Shown piece after piece: positions 11,923 through 24,227 of a stretch of 64,000 nt of DNA. Every line of letters begins with the position of its first letter. Position 1 is the first letter of the stretch. The notes below the pieces were generated by a model that was given only the letters and a program-made list of their open reading frames with translations, ran no database searches and had not been told where the DNA came from. Source of the DNA: Heterodera schachtii (Eukaryota > Nematoda > Chromadorea > Rhabditida > Heteroderidae); NCBI GenBank assembly GCA_023374025.1, contig SIJG01000129.1:124687-188686 (forward strand), read 5' to 3'. The position numbers and the translations under genes were made by a program.

Positions 11923-14900
11923 CCCCACAAAACCATGGTGCCAATAGGTAATTTTTCAAGGTACAATGCCAAAATATAATAATATTTATAATTAAATAAA
12001 ACTATAAAATTATACAATGGTGTAAGAATGATTAAAGCTAAATATTATTACAGAAAAGTTTAATGAAATAACTTTTGATTGAGTTTAGAAAATTCTTGAC
12101 TAGGTTTGTAGAAATTAATTTTCTATATTTGAATTATTTATTATAAAAAAGTATTTTTTATTTAGATAACATAAAAGTTTAAACATTATTAATACTTTGT
12201 ATTTCAAAATATGAATGATGTATTTTAAATGATTTAATTTACTATATCTTAATTTATGTTTGCTTAAAATATTTGGCATTTTTAAATTACTTCACTAAAT
12301 AATTTCTCAAAGGGTTTTTTTCGTTAAAAGTTTTAGCAATGATGATTTCTTGAAGCCTTGAAATTATATAAATACAATTCAATAAAATAACTTTCCCGGG
12401 AGACCCCATCCCGATGAAAAACTTAAATACACTTGATTTGTCCAATTAACCACATATTAAAATAAATCTAAAAGGAGTAACTCTGGCAAAAGCAGACGTA
12501 GTTTTGCCGAATTTGGGGCTGAATATTAATTAGTTATAATTTGTTTTATTTTTTTCATTGAAATCCCCAAATTTCGGACCCTCAAAAATCGTGTCCCCAA
12601 ATGATCGGTTATCTTATTTCAGTGCCTATTCGAGGTTTCTTTGCCTATTTAATGCCTATTTTACGATTTTTTTCTCTATTTTTTGGTGCATATTTCGCGA
12701 TTTTTACTACTATTTATTTTATTTTTGTGTCCAGGTTTTTAAAAATTTGTATTTTCTTTATTTAACACTTAATATAATTTATTTAATCAAAGGATATCCT
12801 TAATAATGTAAATTATTTGCTTAATATTCTATTTTTTATTATAATTTTATTTAAAAATTACTTTAATTTTGTGTTTCAGTTTTTTTATTGTATTATTATG
12901 TTTTGATTGTGTTTAGTATCTGAATTGAATATTTAGATAGAGAAAAATAAATTTCTCTTGCTTTTGGCTGCATTGAATGCTAAACTGATTGCTTCCTTTC
13001 ATATAAAGCATTAAATTCTTTATATATTATGCAAATGTATTTCTCTACAGTTCCTCTCAGTTCTTTTCTTTATTTATTTATTTATTACTGAAATTATAGC
13101 TTTTGAATGAAAAGTTTTATTACATTAATAATTTGATGTCACTTAATGAACAAATTTTTTATAAGCATTTATTCTTTTTATTTCATTAAAATAATATTTA
13201 TCTAGTTATTTTAAAAAATATTTGGCCTTTTTATGTAAAAATGAATAAATTGAGATTTTTTAATTTATGAATATTCTTAATTAATTATATTTGAAAATTT
13301 ATTTTATTTAATAAATTATTATAAAATTTTACTATTCTTCATTTATCAATTTATTGCCAATAATTCTTTATTATTTATTAATCATTTTCATTTCATTATT
13401 TTTGTTAATTTACTTTAGAATTTTGAACTTTTTTAGAATTTTTTTCACTTAATTTCGTAAATTTTATAATCGAATTATATTCAGTTATTTTCAAACATGT
13501 TTTTTTTATTCTATTTTAATTTTCCACTTTTTTTCCTCTTCTTCATTTAGTTAAAATCTAAATATAAATTCTAAAATAAATATAAATATGATAAACAGAA
13601 TTGTTTTCTAAATTTATTTATTACTTTTATATGATAATTATGAAGTTATATAAAAGAATATAATTATTTTAAATTGTGTTTTTTTTTGGTTTTTATTTGA
13701 TTATAATTAAAAAAAATTATTTTTCAATCGCTTTTTTGGGATTATTATTTATCATCATAATATATCAATTTATTTAAAATATATTGGTTTATCTCCATCT
13801 ATTTATATAAAAGGATAAATATGATAATTTTTTGACGGTATGCAATTTTTATAATTTATTAAAAAAAGGTTAAAATTTATTTTTTATAGCTTTTCTATGG
13901 CCTTTTTTGTTTTATGTTAACTTATTTCGTTTCATAAAAGCGCCATTTGAATAGAATAATAAATGCGTTAGAATTTATTTTCTATTTAAAAGGGTTTATT
14001 CAATGTTTTTAAACTAATAAAATTGATGAACTATAGTTCAGCGCTTTTTTGTTTTATTTAGAAATTTTTTATTTTTAATGAAAAATACTAAAGAATTAGT
14101 AAAAATAAATGATATTCAAAAGTTTAGAATATAATAATTCATTCCAAGATATAGATTCTTTGGCTTACCTATATTTTTAAAATTAAAAAAGATTATGTGA
14201 TAATTAGAATGATGTCGATTATAAAACCAAAAGGAAATATTTTAAGGAGAAAAGTTTCTAAAAATTTAAAGATTTAAATAAAAAGAACAAAATAATTTTA
14301 ATTAATACAATAATAATTATATTTTTTATATATTTCGAAGTTTGGTTTATTTATATAACAATATTTATTTATCTTATATACAATATTAAGTGATTTGTGA
14401 TGCACATCACAAATAATACATTATTTTTAATTAGTTATTTTTATATTGTTGAGTTTTATCAATTTTCTATGAGAATATATATATATTTTTTAATTATTTG
14501 GGTTTATATTTTTTAATGTAGAAAATTTAATTCTCTTTGTTGATTTTATTCTCATGGTGGTCTCCATTCGATGAGAATTTGTATTGCATCGAGCTTTGAC
14601 ATTAAAAACATTAAATGAATAAATCATATTATATTTTTATCTTGAGTCAATAATTTAATTCAATCGTTCTTTAAAATTATATTGTGAATAAAATTTTCTC
14701 ACCGAATCGGGCCATGACTTTTTAAATTTTATAATAAATTTATTGTGCAGAAATATTTTAAGTTTTATAAATATCCATCCATAAGATTAAAATAAAAAGA
14801 AAAATATAATTTATTAAAGCATTTTCTTTCCTTTCCGCCTTTTTTGCATAAAAATTTGGCTTTTTTCAATATTTTTATTAATTTTTATATAAATCTATAT

Positions 14901-17633
14901 AAAATACATTTTAAATAATAACTTTTATATTGTTGAATTTTATCAATTTGCACTAAGAAATATATTTATTTTTTCGTTATGAAATTCGAAATTATTTTAT
15001 TGGAATTTGAATGTTGCCAAGAGAATTACTTATTCAATTTATACCCCTATCGAAAGCGCATTTCGTAACCAAATGACCTGAATTATTTTAAGCTATAATT
15101 TTTAAAATTCTTTTGTAAAATTTACATCTTAAAATATAAATGTACAAAAATTAAATCATTTAATAAATTCAGTAAAATAAACTAAATAAATTCATATTAT
15201 GGTAAAATTTCTATTTTTAATTATATTAAATGCACATAAGAAGAAAACCACGTGATCATAGGAAGAGAAATCAGAATTTAAAAAATTAAATCAGTTAACT
15301 AATGAAAAAGAATTATAATTAATTTTAATTTGCGATCCGAAAATAAACAATTTTTTGCGTTCTAATGTAAGTGATAAAAAATGAAAACTATTAAAATGTA
15401 TAATTTCGTTTTAATAAGATAATATTAAAAGAACAAAAACACTAAATTAAAAAAAACTATTGAATAAATGACTAATTAAAAAAGATAAGTTAGATAACTA
15501 ATGTTATTGTTTAGTACATTATTCATGAGCCTTAAAAATTAAATGACAATTAATGTAATTGTTTATAAAGTCAATTTATATAAATTTTAAAATTTATACA
15601 TTCGTCCAAAATATACGTCGAAACTTTCATAAAGAAACTTAGGTTCTGCAACGTTGATTTTATCAATATTACGCCTAAAACTAAATGTATACATTTTTTT
15701 TAAATTAATGGAGAATTGGTAATAATTCAAATATCTTAAAAATGCCAAAATCTTCAAAAATATTAATTATAAAAATAAAACAAAATTAAAATATATTAAT
15801 GAAAAAAAAATTTTAATTATAGAAGTTCCATGGAGGAGGGAGGACACATTGGAATTGCATGAAACAAAAAAATATATAAACTAATTTAAAAGATCCAATC
15901 TTAAGAGCAGATTATTTAAGAAATTTTTGGGCTATCTAAACAACTAAAGTAAATTAAAATTGGTTGTTTCAGTAAAAAAGTTACGAACAAATATTAAGGA
16001 AAAATTAATTTAAAAAAAATAATAATATAATGAATGAATGAATATAAAAAATGAAATTCTTATACAAAAATAATAAATTTTTCTAAAATAATTAATAATT
16101 ATAAATGGCAGTGCTTAGATTTGCCTCATGAGCCTGGCCGGTTAAAATTTTCCTTGCCTTCGATCATCGATAAAATCAAGAAATATAAATTATCTTACAT
16201 TTTAAATTATATAAAAATTACAAAAATGTAAAATTTTATGAAGAGACCGACTTCAACGCAACATTCAACGGCATGATCAAGTAAAACAGCAATAAATAAG
16301 AGTTAGAAAAAAGAGAAAATCTTATAATAGCTAAATTAATAACAAATTAATTTATCCTGTTAAATTTACAAATTTAAAATTTCTATAAAACTATTATAAA
16401 AAAATATTCTTTAATTATAAATAAATTATTTTAGTTAGACGATTTTTACGAATCCGTTTACGGGATAATAATTAACATTATTTAATAAATTTAAAAAATT
16501 TAACCTAAAATTGAATGTTAAATAAATAACAAATTTTTTTAAGTGCTATTGAATGATAAATTCAAAATTTAATCCGCTTTCAAAATTTAATTAATTTTTA
16601 ATTTTTATTTTACTGCAAATCATTACTTCAAAACTGGAAGATGGCGATTGTCAAAAAATAGTTTCATACGTAAATTATTTTCTTAATTCTGTAATGATAA
16701 ATCAAAATGATAAAAGGAATTAATGAAAATCAATCTACAAGAATTCCTTAGTGCAAAATATCAATTAAAACGGAATTAACGCTAGGAGTGAAAAATAAAT
16801 AGTCATGTAAATAATAAAATTTGAAAAATAATAATTCTAATAAATTTTAAAAAAATTTTAAATGGGAGGAAATTAAGTCCAAAAAATGTAAATGCATTTT
16901 TACAAGAATTAATAAAAATGAACAATTAAACACAAACAACATTTATAAAGAATAAAAAAATTGAATAAAGAAAAATTATTATACAAAACGCAATTGCGAA
17001 AAAAATATAAAATTAATTATGAAAATAATAGAAAATGAATTCTATAAAAATAAATATATTTAATTAAATTTGTTAAAAATCTTAAATCAATCATATAAAA
17101 TGAACGAAAAATAATTCAAGTTGTAATGTCAAGCGATATGAACTCGCGGATTTTTTAGTTTTAAAATTGTTAGATTTGAAAAAATGAAAAATTTTAAACT
17201 GTTTGCAAACATTCCCATATCAGAAAATAATTATTGTTAAGTTTGATTTTTTTGGAGCTTGGTCTTGTCAAGATAATAAATAAAATTAAATTTGTATTCT
17301 TTTATTTTTTGTGAGATTTTTCATCATTTTTAATTCGATTGCTTTTAAAGTGGTTAATTCATATATTAAATTATATAATTTTTTTCTAAAGAAAATTAAT
17401 TTAAAATAAAAAAGGAAACTAAATTTTAGTTCTTTATTAATTACGGATGTGAAATTTTTTGAAATTTTGCAAGCAAAAAGCCCTTATACTAAGCTATTTT
17501 CCTGAAAAATAATTCATGTCATTCTAACAACTACGAAACTAACAGAATATAAGTCTTAAATAATAATGGAAATATTAATTTTCCTTATTTCGCAAAAAGA
17601 TATAATTTTTGTATGCGGGCTAACAAGGGAATA
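11923..17633. other. AT-rich gene desert
   Basis: No gene supported. Around 12580-12720 there are repeated GCCTATT words similar to the subterminal repeats of the TIR element at 52682-53266, probably a degraded relative. A 10-bp-arm palindrome (ATTTGTGATG..CATCACAAAT) lies at about 14393-14414. Confidence 0.6.
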
Positions 17634-17641
17634 TATCAAAC

Positions 17642-18410
17642 GGTGCTGAGTCGTTATATAAAAACCATCAAAAAGGGCGTTATATAAAAAACCATCAAAT
17701 GGAAAATTTCAACAAAAAACTGCCCATAACTTTTGTCAAAGTCAACCAAATTAAACATTCTTTGTATCATTGGATAAGCCCTAACATTTCTCTACAAGCT
17801 CATCTAAATTTCAAAAAATTTGGTCAAGTTTGAGCAAAGTTATGGCCAAAAGTACGCAAGGTACCAAGTTTGCACACCTTTATGGCCATAACTTTTTTTA
17901 AAGTCAATAAAATTGTTTGAAATTTTGCAGGCTAATAGAGGACAAGTAGGACTATCTAATAATAGCAAGAAAATAAAAAATCTAAGAAATTTATAACGGA
18001 CATTTTTTCATTAGACATAAAAAAATTTTGATCTATCAAAAATTCTGACCAAAACTTTCTCAGAACCAACAAAATTAACAAAGCTTGCTATTATTAGATA
18101 GTCCTACTTGTCCTCTATTAGCCTACAAAATTTCAAACAATTTTATTGACTTAAAAAAAGTTATGGCCATAAAGGTGTGCAAACTTGGTACCTTGCGTAC
18201 TTTTGGCCATAACTTTGCTCAAACTTGACCAAATTTTTTGAAATTTAGATGAGCTTGTAGAGAAATGTTAGGGCTTATCCAATGATACAAAGAATGCTTA
18301 ATTTGGTTGACTTTGACAAAAGTTATGGGCAGTTTTTTGTTGAAAATTTCCATTTGATGGTTTTTTATATAACGCCCATTTTGATGGTTTTTATATAACG
18401 ACATAGCACC
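17642..18410. mobile_element. Complete foldback element, GGTGCT family, with perfect 8-bp TSD
   Basis: The left end GGTGCTGAGTCGTTATATAA and the right end TTATATAACGACATAGCACC are inverted copies. Arms extend about 350 bp each, with short central spacers. The flanks are identical: TATCAAAC at 17634-17641 and at 18411-18418, a perfect 8-bp target-site duplication. Each end carries two subterminal copies of an AACCATCA-type repeat. No transposase ORF is present, so it is non-autonomous. TSD length fits hAT-like or related cut-and-paste transposition, but the terminal GGTGCT is not the usual hAT start. Confidence 0.9.
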
Positions 18411-18562
18411 TATCAAACTCGAACTGTGAGTATCCAAATTACTATAAACCAGTGATTGGATCAAAAACTTTTCAAAATAAGAAACATCGGGCCAAAATAA
18501 GAATAATTTTGGCGACTAAATTAGCAAATCGTATGTTTCAGTGCAATCGGGATAAAAATCGG

Positions 18563-18587
18563 TCCGGCGATGCCAATAGGCGCCGGA
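18563..18587. repeat. GC-rich hairpin repeat (HP), diverged copy
   Basis: Arms CCGGCGATGCC and GGCGCCGG around AATA. It is followed by AAATTTTTTGAAAATTTG, the same A/T tail that follows the HP unit at 58566. Confidence 0.75.
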
Positions 18588-20038
18588 AATTTTTTGAAAA
18601 TTTGTGGTCGTAAAATTGTACAAATTTGTGATTTGAGCCATTAAAAAAATAAAGGATTTTTAGGATCCGGCGGTTTGGATACCGTAGCCGATTTTTTATT
18701 AAATTTTGACTTGTTTTAAAAGAGTTTTGTCCAAAAATAACTTAATATTGCGTCAAAAAATTAATATATAAATAATAATTTTATATTAAAATTTTGTATT
18801 ATAATTATAAAAAACTATCAACATTTAAAAATAAAGAATTTTTTTCACAATTCTTCTATATATATGTATTAAAAAATGTTTAATTTATAAACAAATTCTT
18901 TAATGGACTTAAGGAAAAAATTGAAGAAGAAATTTATATTAAATAAAAAAATATTTATTATATCAATTGACACTAATAAACATAATTATAAATATAAGAA
19001 ATACAAAATTGGAAAATTTAATAAAATTTTTCTCTAGAAAATAAATTAAATTAATAAATTTTACAAAAACAAATTTACAAAACAGGATTACAAGAATTTT
19101 AAGAACTATAATAGGCGTAGCGTAATATTTTATTTTAGAAAAAATATAAATTTGATTAATTATTTTTTTTTACTAGAATTGAAAAATGAACTATTATTAG
19201 ATGAAAAACAAAAGTTCATATTTAAATTAAAAAAAATTAATTCTTTTTGCAATTATTGTTTCTTAAATTATTTTTTCCCAGTTCTTGAAATTTATATCTA
19301 ACTCTATTAAAAAATATTCAAATTTCTTTTATCAATTCATTCGCATAAAAGCCGAAACTCAAAAAATAAGTATTATTAATTTTATGACCAATGAGTAAAG
19401 AAATTTTGGTTTTCTCTAGAGATTTTTTTATTTTTCAAATTAAATAAAGGTATTTAAATCCTTTTTTAAATTTTTCCATTTGATTTTTTTGGCTAACTAT
19501 ATTTATAGGTTTTTGAAAAATTTTCAATTTTTATGCTAATTTTAAAATGGTCTAAAAGTAAATATAACAGCATTTAAAAATTTGAAAATATTCAATATTA
19601 ATTATTTGCATTTTTTGTTTCATTATTTTAAATATATTGTTTTGGTTGTGTTTTAATAATTGTAATTTTTAACAAAATTTAAATCAATTTCATATATGTA
19701 TTTACTTCTCTTGCGAAAATTTAAATAATTTTACTCTTTTTAAAAATTTTTATTTATGCCAATGATAATGTAACGAGTTTGCCCATGCAAAATAAATATT
19801 TCTCTACTAATAAGTGATTAATTTTTAATTTTTTAATATTTATTTGAAATAATCTTTCCCACTAATTTATAATTTAACTCCACGGACACCTGCCATTTTC
19901 TTTTGTAAGATCTTTAAATATCTCATTAAATATAATACTATAAAAAAGGTAATAAGAAATGAATCCTAATTAATGGATTTAATAAATAAATACCTCAATT
20001 TAGAAAAATAATAACAAATTAAAAGAAGCCACTCGTTC
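18588..20038. other. AT-rich DNA, no gene seen
   Basis: No open frame or RNA signature that I can support. Confidence 0.6.
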
Positions 20039-20776
20039 TGGGTCGTTTCTTAAAAACCGCCAAGGGGTAGGAAAACAAAAAATGTAAAAAACAAAAAATG
20101 TAAGACATATAAACTCATAACTTGGCTCAAATTCAATCATTAATTATTCTTGGTATCATTCAATAGCTTTAAGTACTGTATATCATAATAATATTAATTT
20201 AGAAAATTTTTTTATAAAATTTTCAAAGTTATGGTCACAAAATTTTAAAAAATCTTGAGTCAGAATTTTTTGGCCATAACATTTTTGAAACTCAATGAAA
20301 TTTTTTGAAATTTTAAAGATAAATAGAGAATTCTTAGGTCTTTTTATATATAAATTAATTTTGGCTCAGTTCCATTTAAGGACATAAGAATTTTAAATGT
20401 TTATAAATAAATATGCATGACCATGGCAAAAAACATATGTTCAATGCTTTATAACTTTTTTCAGAAGGAATTAGATTAAATTTTATTTTTAGAATTTCAA
20501 GTTCACTATTTAATCTATTTATCTTGAAATTTTAAAAAATTTCATTGAGTTTCAAAAAAGTTATGGCCAAAAAATTCAGACACAAGATTTTTTAAAATTT
20601 TGTGACCATAACTTTTTGAAAATTTAATTAAAAATTTGCAAAATTAATATTCTGATAGAGAACCTAGAGCTATTGAATGATACCAAGAATAATTAATTTG
20701 ATTGAATTTAAGCCAAGTTATGAATTTGTATATCTTACATTTTTTGTTTTCCTACCCCTTGGCGGGTTTAAGAAAT
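20039..20776. mobile_element. Foldback element, second type (GGTCGTTTCTTAA ends)
   Basis: The left arm starts GGTCGTTTCTTAAAAACCGC followed by CAAGGGGTAGG. The right arm ends with the inverse, CCTACCCCTTGG then CGGGTTTAAGAAA. Arms of about 330 bp contain the same internal words as the GGTGCT foldback (GGCCATAAC, GAAATTTTTTGAAATTTT, AATAGAG, GGTATCATTCAATAGC) although the termini differ. No ORF. No target-site duplication was found, so the ends are approximate. Confidence 0.75.
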
Positions 20777-23288
20777 TGAATCATTTCACATTAAATGAAT
20801 TAAAGGTCACCAAAATATAATAAAATCATTTTAAAATTATGATTAAATTAGCAACAAATAAATTAAATATATTTTAAATTTAATGCCTCAAATACTAAAA
20901 TTTATTAAAACTAAAAAACAATTCTAAGAAAATTAAATAATGTTTTAATGATTAGGAATAAATAAACTAAAATAAGAAAAATGCATAAAAGAAAGGAAAT
21001 CATACTTCGAAGAGTTTTAGACCAAAATGGATTAAGTAGATATGTGAAAAGATAAAACAGAAATGATCATTTATGATGGAAATAAAATAATATAAAACTT
21101 AAAAATAATTTATGAGTTATTAAAAAAACTAATAATAACAATTATTATTTCATTAATTTAAATTTTTTAGCTTAAATACCAAATATTAATGTATAATATA
21201 AATATGCTTCCTTATTATTTATGGGTATAAACTAACCTATTTAAATTATGCCATATTCTAATTAAATACTATTCATTTTAAGAAATTTTTCATTTAGAAA
21301 AAGAATGACAATAAATAATAAAACCGCAATTTCAAAAAAAAAACACACTTTTAATATAAATAATTTTAAGCCTGGAAAATAAAAGTTTTTGTTTGTTCGG
21401 AAAAGAATTCTGGACATGCACATGTTCTACTAATATGTTGTCATTAATTAAGTTAACGAATGTAAAGAGAAAAATGCTAAAATAAAATTAAAATATACCA
21501 ACCTTTAAAATTTATTTATAAAATCAAAAAATCAAAAAATTCGTTTAAAACTATAAAAATTTTGGTAATATAATAATAAAAAAATATAAAAAAAAATAAA
21601 TTACTCTTTGTCAGAAAGCCAAAAAGTGCTAATACATCTTTATTACCTTTCAAAACAATTTAATTATTGCATTGCTGAACGCGAGTGCTATAAAAAATAA
21701 TATAAAACACAAAGGAAAACATAAAGCGAATACATTATTATTTTAAAGTGAGTTTCTTTCATTCAACGCACCTATAAATATAAAAGCTAAATATGTGCAA
21801 TTATGACGAAAAAAATTAATAAATTTAAAATAATCTACGATTTATTGAAGAATGTAATAATTAAATTATTATTTCTAGTCGATTCAAATATAATAATTTG
21901 AAATGAATATTAATTCGTTAAAAGTGAAGAATAGTAGTAAAAATTAAAAAAATACTATGTATCAATATAACAAATCCAATTATTTTTAAATGTATAAATT
22001 AAATCACTTTTGTTTTTTCAAAAAATATTCAATGAACTATTAATAACCTTAAATAATTAAATAATTTTATTCTATATTTTGATTTGAGTTCTGTGATAAG
22101 TAAACTACAATAATCTTAAATGAATTAATATTGGTTGTAATTCAAATAAATAACAAGTTATTTATATTCAAAAAAATTAAATGCGAATATTTCATAAAAT
22201 GGATATAAAAACTTATTAAAAAATCGGAATATTTGTTTTAAGACACATATTTTCAAAAACATAAAAAAACTTAATGAAATAAATTATAATATATGTAAGA
22301 TAAGATAAATGGGAAAATTAAATATACTTTAAATAAAAATTCTTTCAAAAGGATTATTGAAAATTTTTAATAATTTTAAAATATTATTTAACAAATAATG
22401 GACGATCTTTTTTTATTTTATAAATAAATTTAAAAAGTAAAGCATTGAAATATTAAATAATAGAAAACAATTATAACAATGATGTTCTATAAAAATTTTT
22501 AATTTTTCTAATTAATTCAAATTTTCTTGTTAAGCACTCTTACCGAAATATATTGCCCTTTTAAGCTAAACATGGAGATGTAATCAAAGTGCATGAGACA
22601 ACATGATATCAGGCAGACTAAATCAACAGAAAGAAAAGACAAAATATAATTATTAACAATTAATGAATAATTAATAACAACAAAAATGTCTATATAAATT
22701 GCAATACAATATAGAATTAACATTGAAAACATTTGCGACGAACATAAAATCTTTCTTGTAATTAAACATTAAAATAAATAAAGATTTTTAAAGATTTGAG
22801 TTAGCAATATGAAAAATTACATCGCACAAACGCACTCAACAATATTTCTGTCTACACAGTTAAACAATTTAATGAATATTAAAATTAACAAAATAATTTA
22901 TTTTTGATAATACAAAATAGTAATTTAAAAAAAATTAATGAAATATTGACCAAATTTACCTCTTCGCAAAAATCATCGGTAGAATGCTTACCAAATCAAT
23001 TTATACTAATTTAAAATTCATTTATAATAAAATTACAAATAATCAAAAAACATTTAGAACAATTTTAATAAAATAATGTGTTTGAGTGTATATATCTAAT
23101 AAGAATAATTTAAAGAAAATGAAATATAAATTATAAAAAATTGAATGCGCCAACAATATTACATATTAATAAGAACCAATTAAAACAGAAAAATACAATA
23201 CCTTAGCTCAAAATAATTTACTAAATTAAAATCTAAGATAACTTTAATAAATTTATTCAAATAATGAAATAAAATAATTATATAAAAT
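20777..23288. other. AT-rich DNA, no gene seen
   Basis: Only low-complexity open frames. The 71-aa frame at 22517-22732 minus is Ile/Leu/Ser-rich and unsupported. Confidence 0.6.
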
Positions 23289-23695
23289 TAGAGTAGAGCG
23301 GGACCGGGAATTTTGGGCAAAACCGGGACCGGGACTTGCCGGGACCTGAGAAGCCGGGACCGGGACCGGGACCTCGATTTTTCTTCGGGACCGGGACCGG
23401 GAACCGGGACCAACCGGGAAATTTTAAAAATTCAAAAAATTTTAAAAAATTCAAATTTTAATTTTATTTCAAGTGAAAATAATACAAAATTAAATTATTA
23501 TTTTTTATTTAATAAAATCCAAAAGTTAAAGCTAAATTAAATTAAAGAAATTTTTCAAATCAAAATTTCTTCAATTATTTCAAGCAATTAATCATTTGGG
23601 CTAAATGGTCGAATATTATTTGAAATTTAGATTTACTTATCATACCACTTTTTTCGGCACGCTTTTTCCAGAAAACTTTTAGGGAAAAAGGTGGT

Positions 23696-23722
23696 CCGGC
23701 GGTGCCGATAGGCGCCGCCGGG
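23696..23722. repeat. GC-rich hairpin repeat (HP) inside the hAT-like element, copy 1
   Basis: Arms CCGGCGGTGCC and GGCGCCGCCGG around GATA. As RNA this would be an 11-bp stem with one G-U pair. Confidence 0.85.
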
Positions 23723-23907
23723 GGAAATTTTAAAATTTGAGTGCGATTTGTTAACAGATTTTCAACAAAAATGCTTCTTTTTTGGGATTATTAGGCTCAA
23801 TTTGTACGGATTTTCATTTAAAAAATAATAAAATATATGAGGAATTATATTTTCTTGATAGGAAAACCAATGAGTATACAAAAAAAAATTCAGAATATTT
23901 TAATTTC

Positions 23908-23972
23908 TGTAGAGGGATTGAACCAGGGGAAAGAAGAAGGGAAAGTCAAGGAGACTAGCCACTAGACCATTT
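23908..23972 (-). other. tRNA-Glu-like Pol III cassette in the hAT-like element, copy 1
   Basis: Read on the minus strand it shows TGGTCTAGTGGCTAG, an A-box as in tRNA-Glu, then GACTTTCCC with a TTC anticodon-like triplet, then the B-box GGTTCAATCCC. The acceptor stem does not close, so it is a tRNA-derived remnant or SINE head and not a working tRNA. Confidence 0.75.
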
Positions 23973-24227
23973 GCACAATTTTCAGTGTCACTTTTAAACA
24001 TATATTAATATATTTTTTAAATTTTTCCTTTAACTCCAATTTTCATCGTAATTTTTCACTCAGACCCCCATTCTTACCAGTGCTTGTTTTTCCCGGTTCC
24101 CGGTTGCCCTACCGGGACCGGGACCGGGACCGGGTCCTGAGCTTTTCAAAATCCGGGACCGGGAACCGGGACCTCGGATGACCGGGAATTCCCGGCCCGG
24201 TCCCGGTCCCGGTCCCGCTCTACTCTA

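Larger units (their letters stand above)
23289..24227. mobile_element. hAT-like non-autonomous element with CCGGGA subterminal repeats, copy 1
   Basis: Ends TAGAGTAGAGCGGGACCGGG and CCCGGTCCCGCTCTACTCTA are inverted repeats. Both sides carry many CCGGGA units (about 120-150 bp each). Inside, in order, are the HP hairpin (23696-23722), the words TTGTTAACAGATTTT, and a tRNA-Glu-like cassette on the minus strand (23908-23972). The 8 bases outside each end (TATAAAAT and ATTTCAAC) do not match, so this copy is older or rearranged. The TAGAG start fits the hAT terminal pattern. The 75-aa Arg/Asp-rich frame over the left repeat is an artefact of CCGGGA. Confidence 0.85.

Noticed and set aside
14393..14414. 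10-bp-arm palindrome resembling a bacterial operator (TTTGTGATG..CATCACAAA)
   Set aside because: Chance palindrome in AT-rich nematode DNA with no gene nearby.
23313..23540. 75-aa Arg/Asp/Gly-rich ORF
   Set aside because: It is a translation of the CCGGGA subterminal repeats of the hAT-like element.
23908..23972. Functional tRNA-Glu gene
   Set aside because: A- and B-boxes are recognisable, but the acceptor stem does not pair and the anticodon arm is broken.
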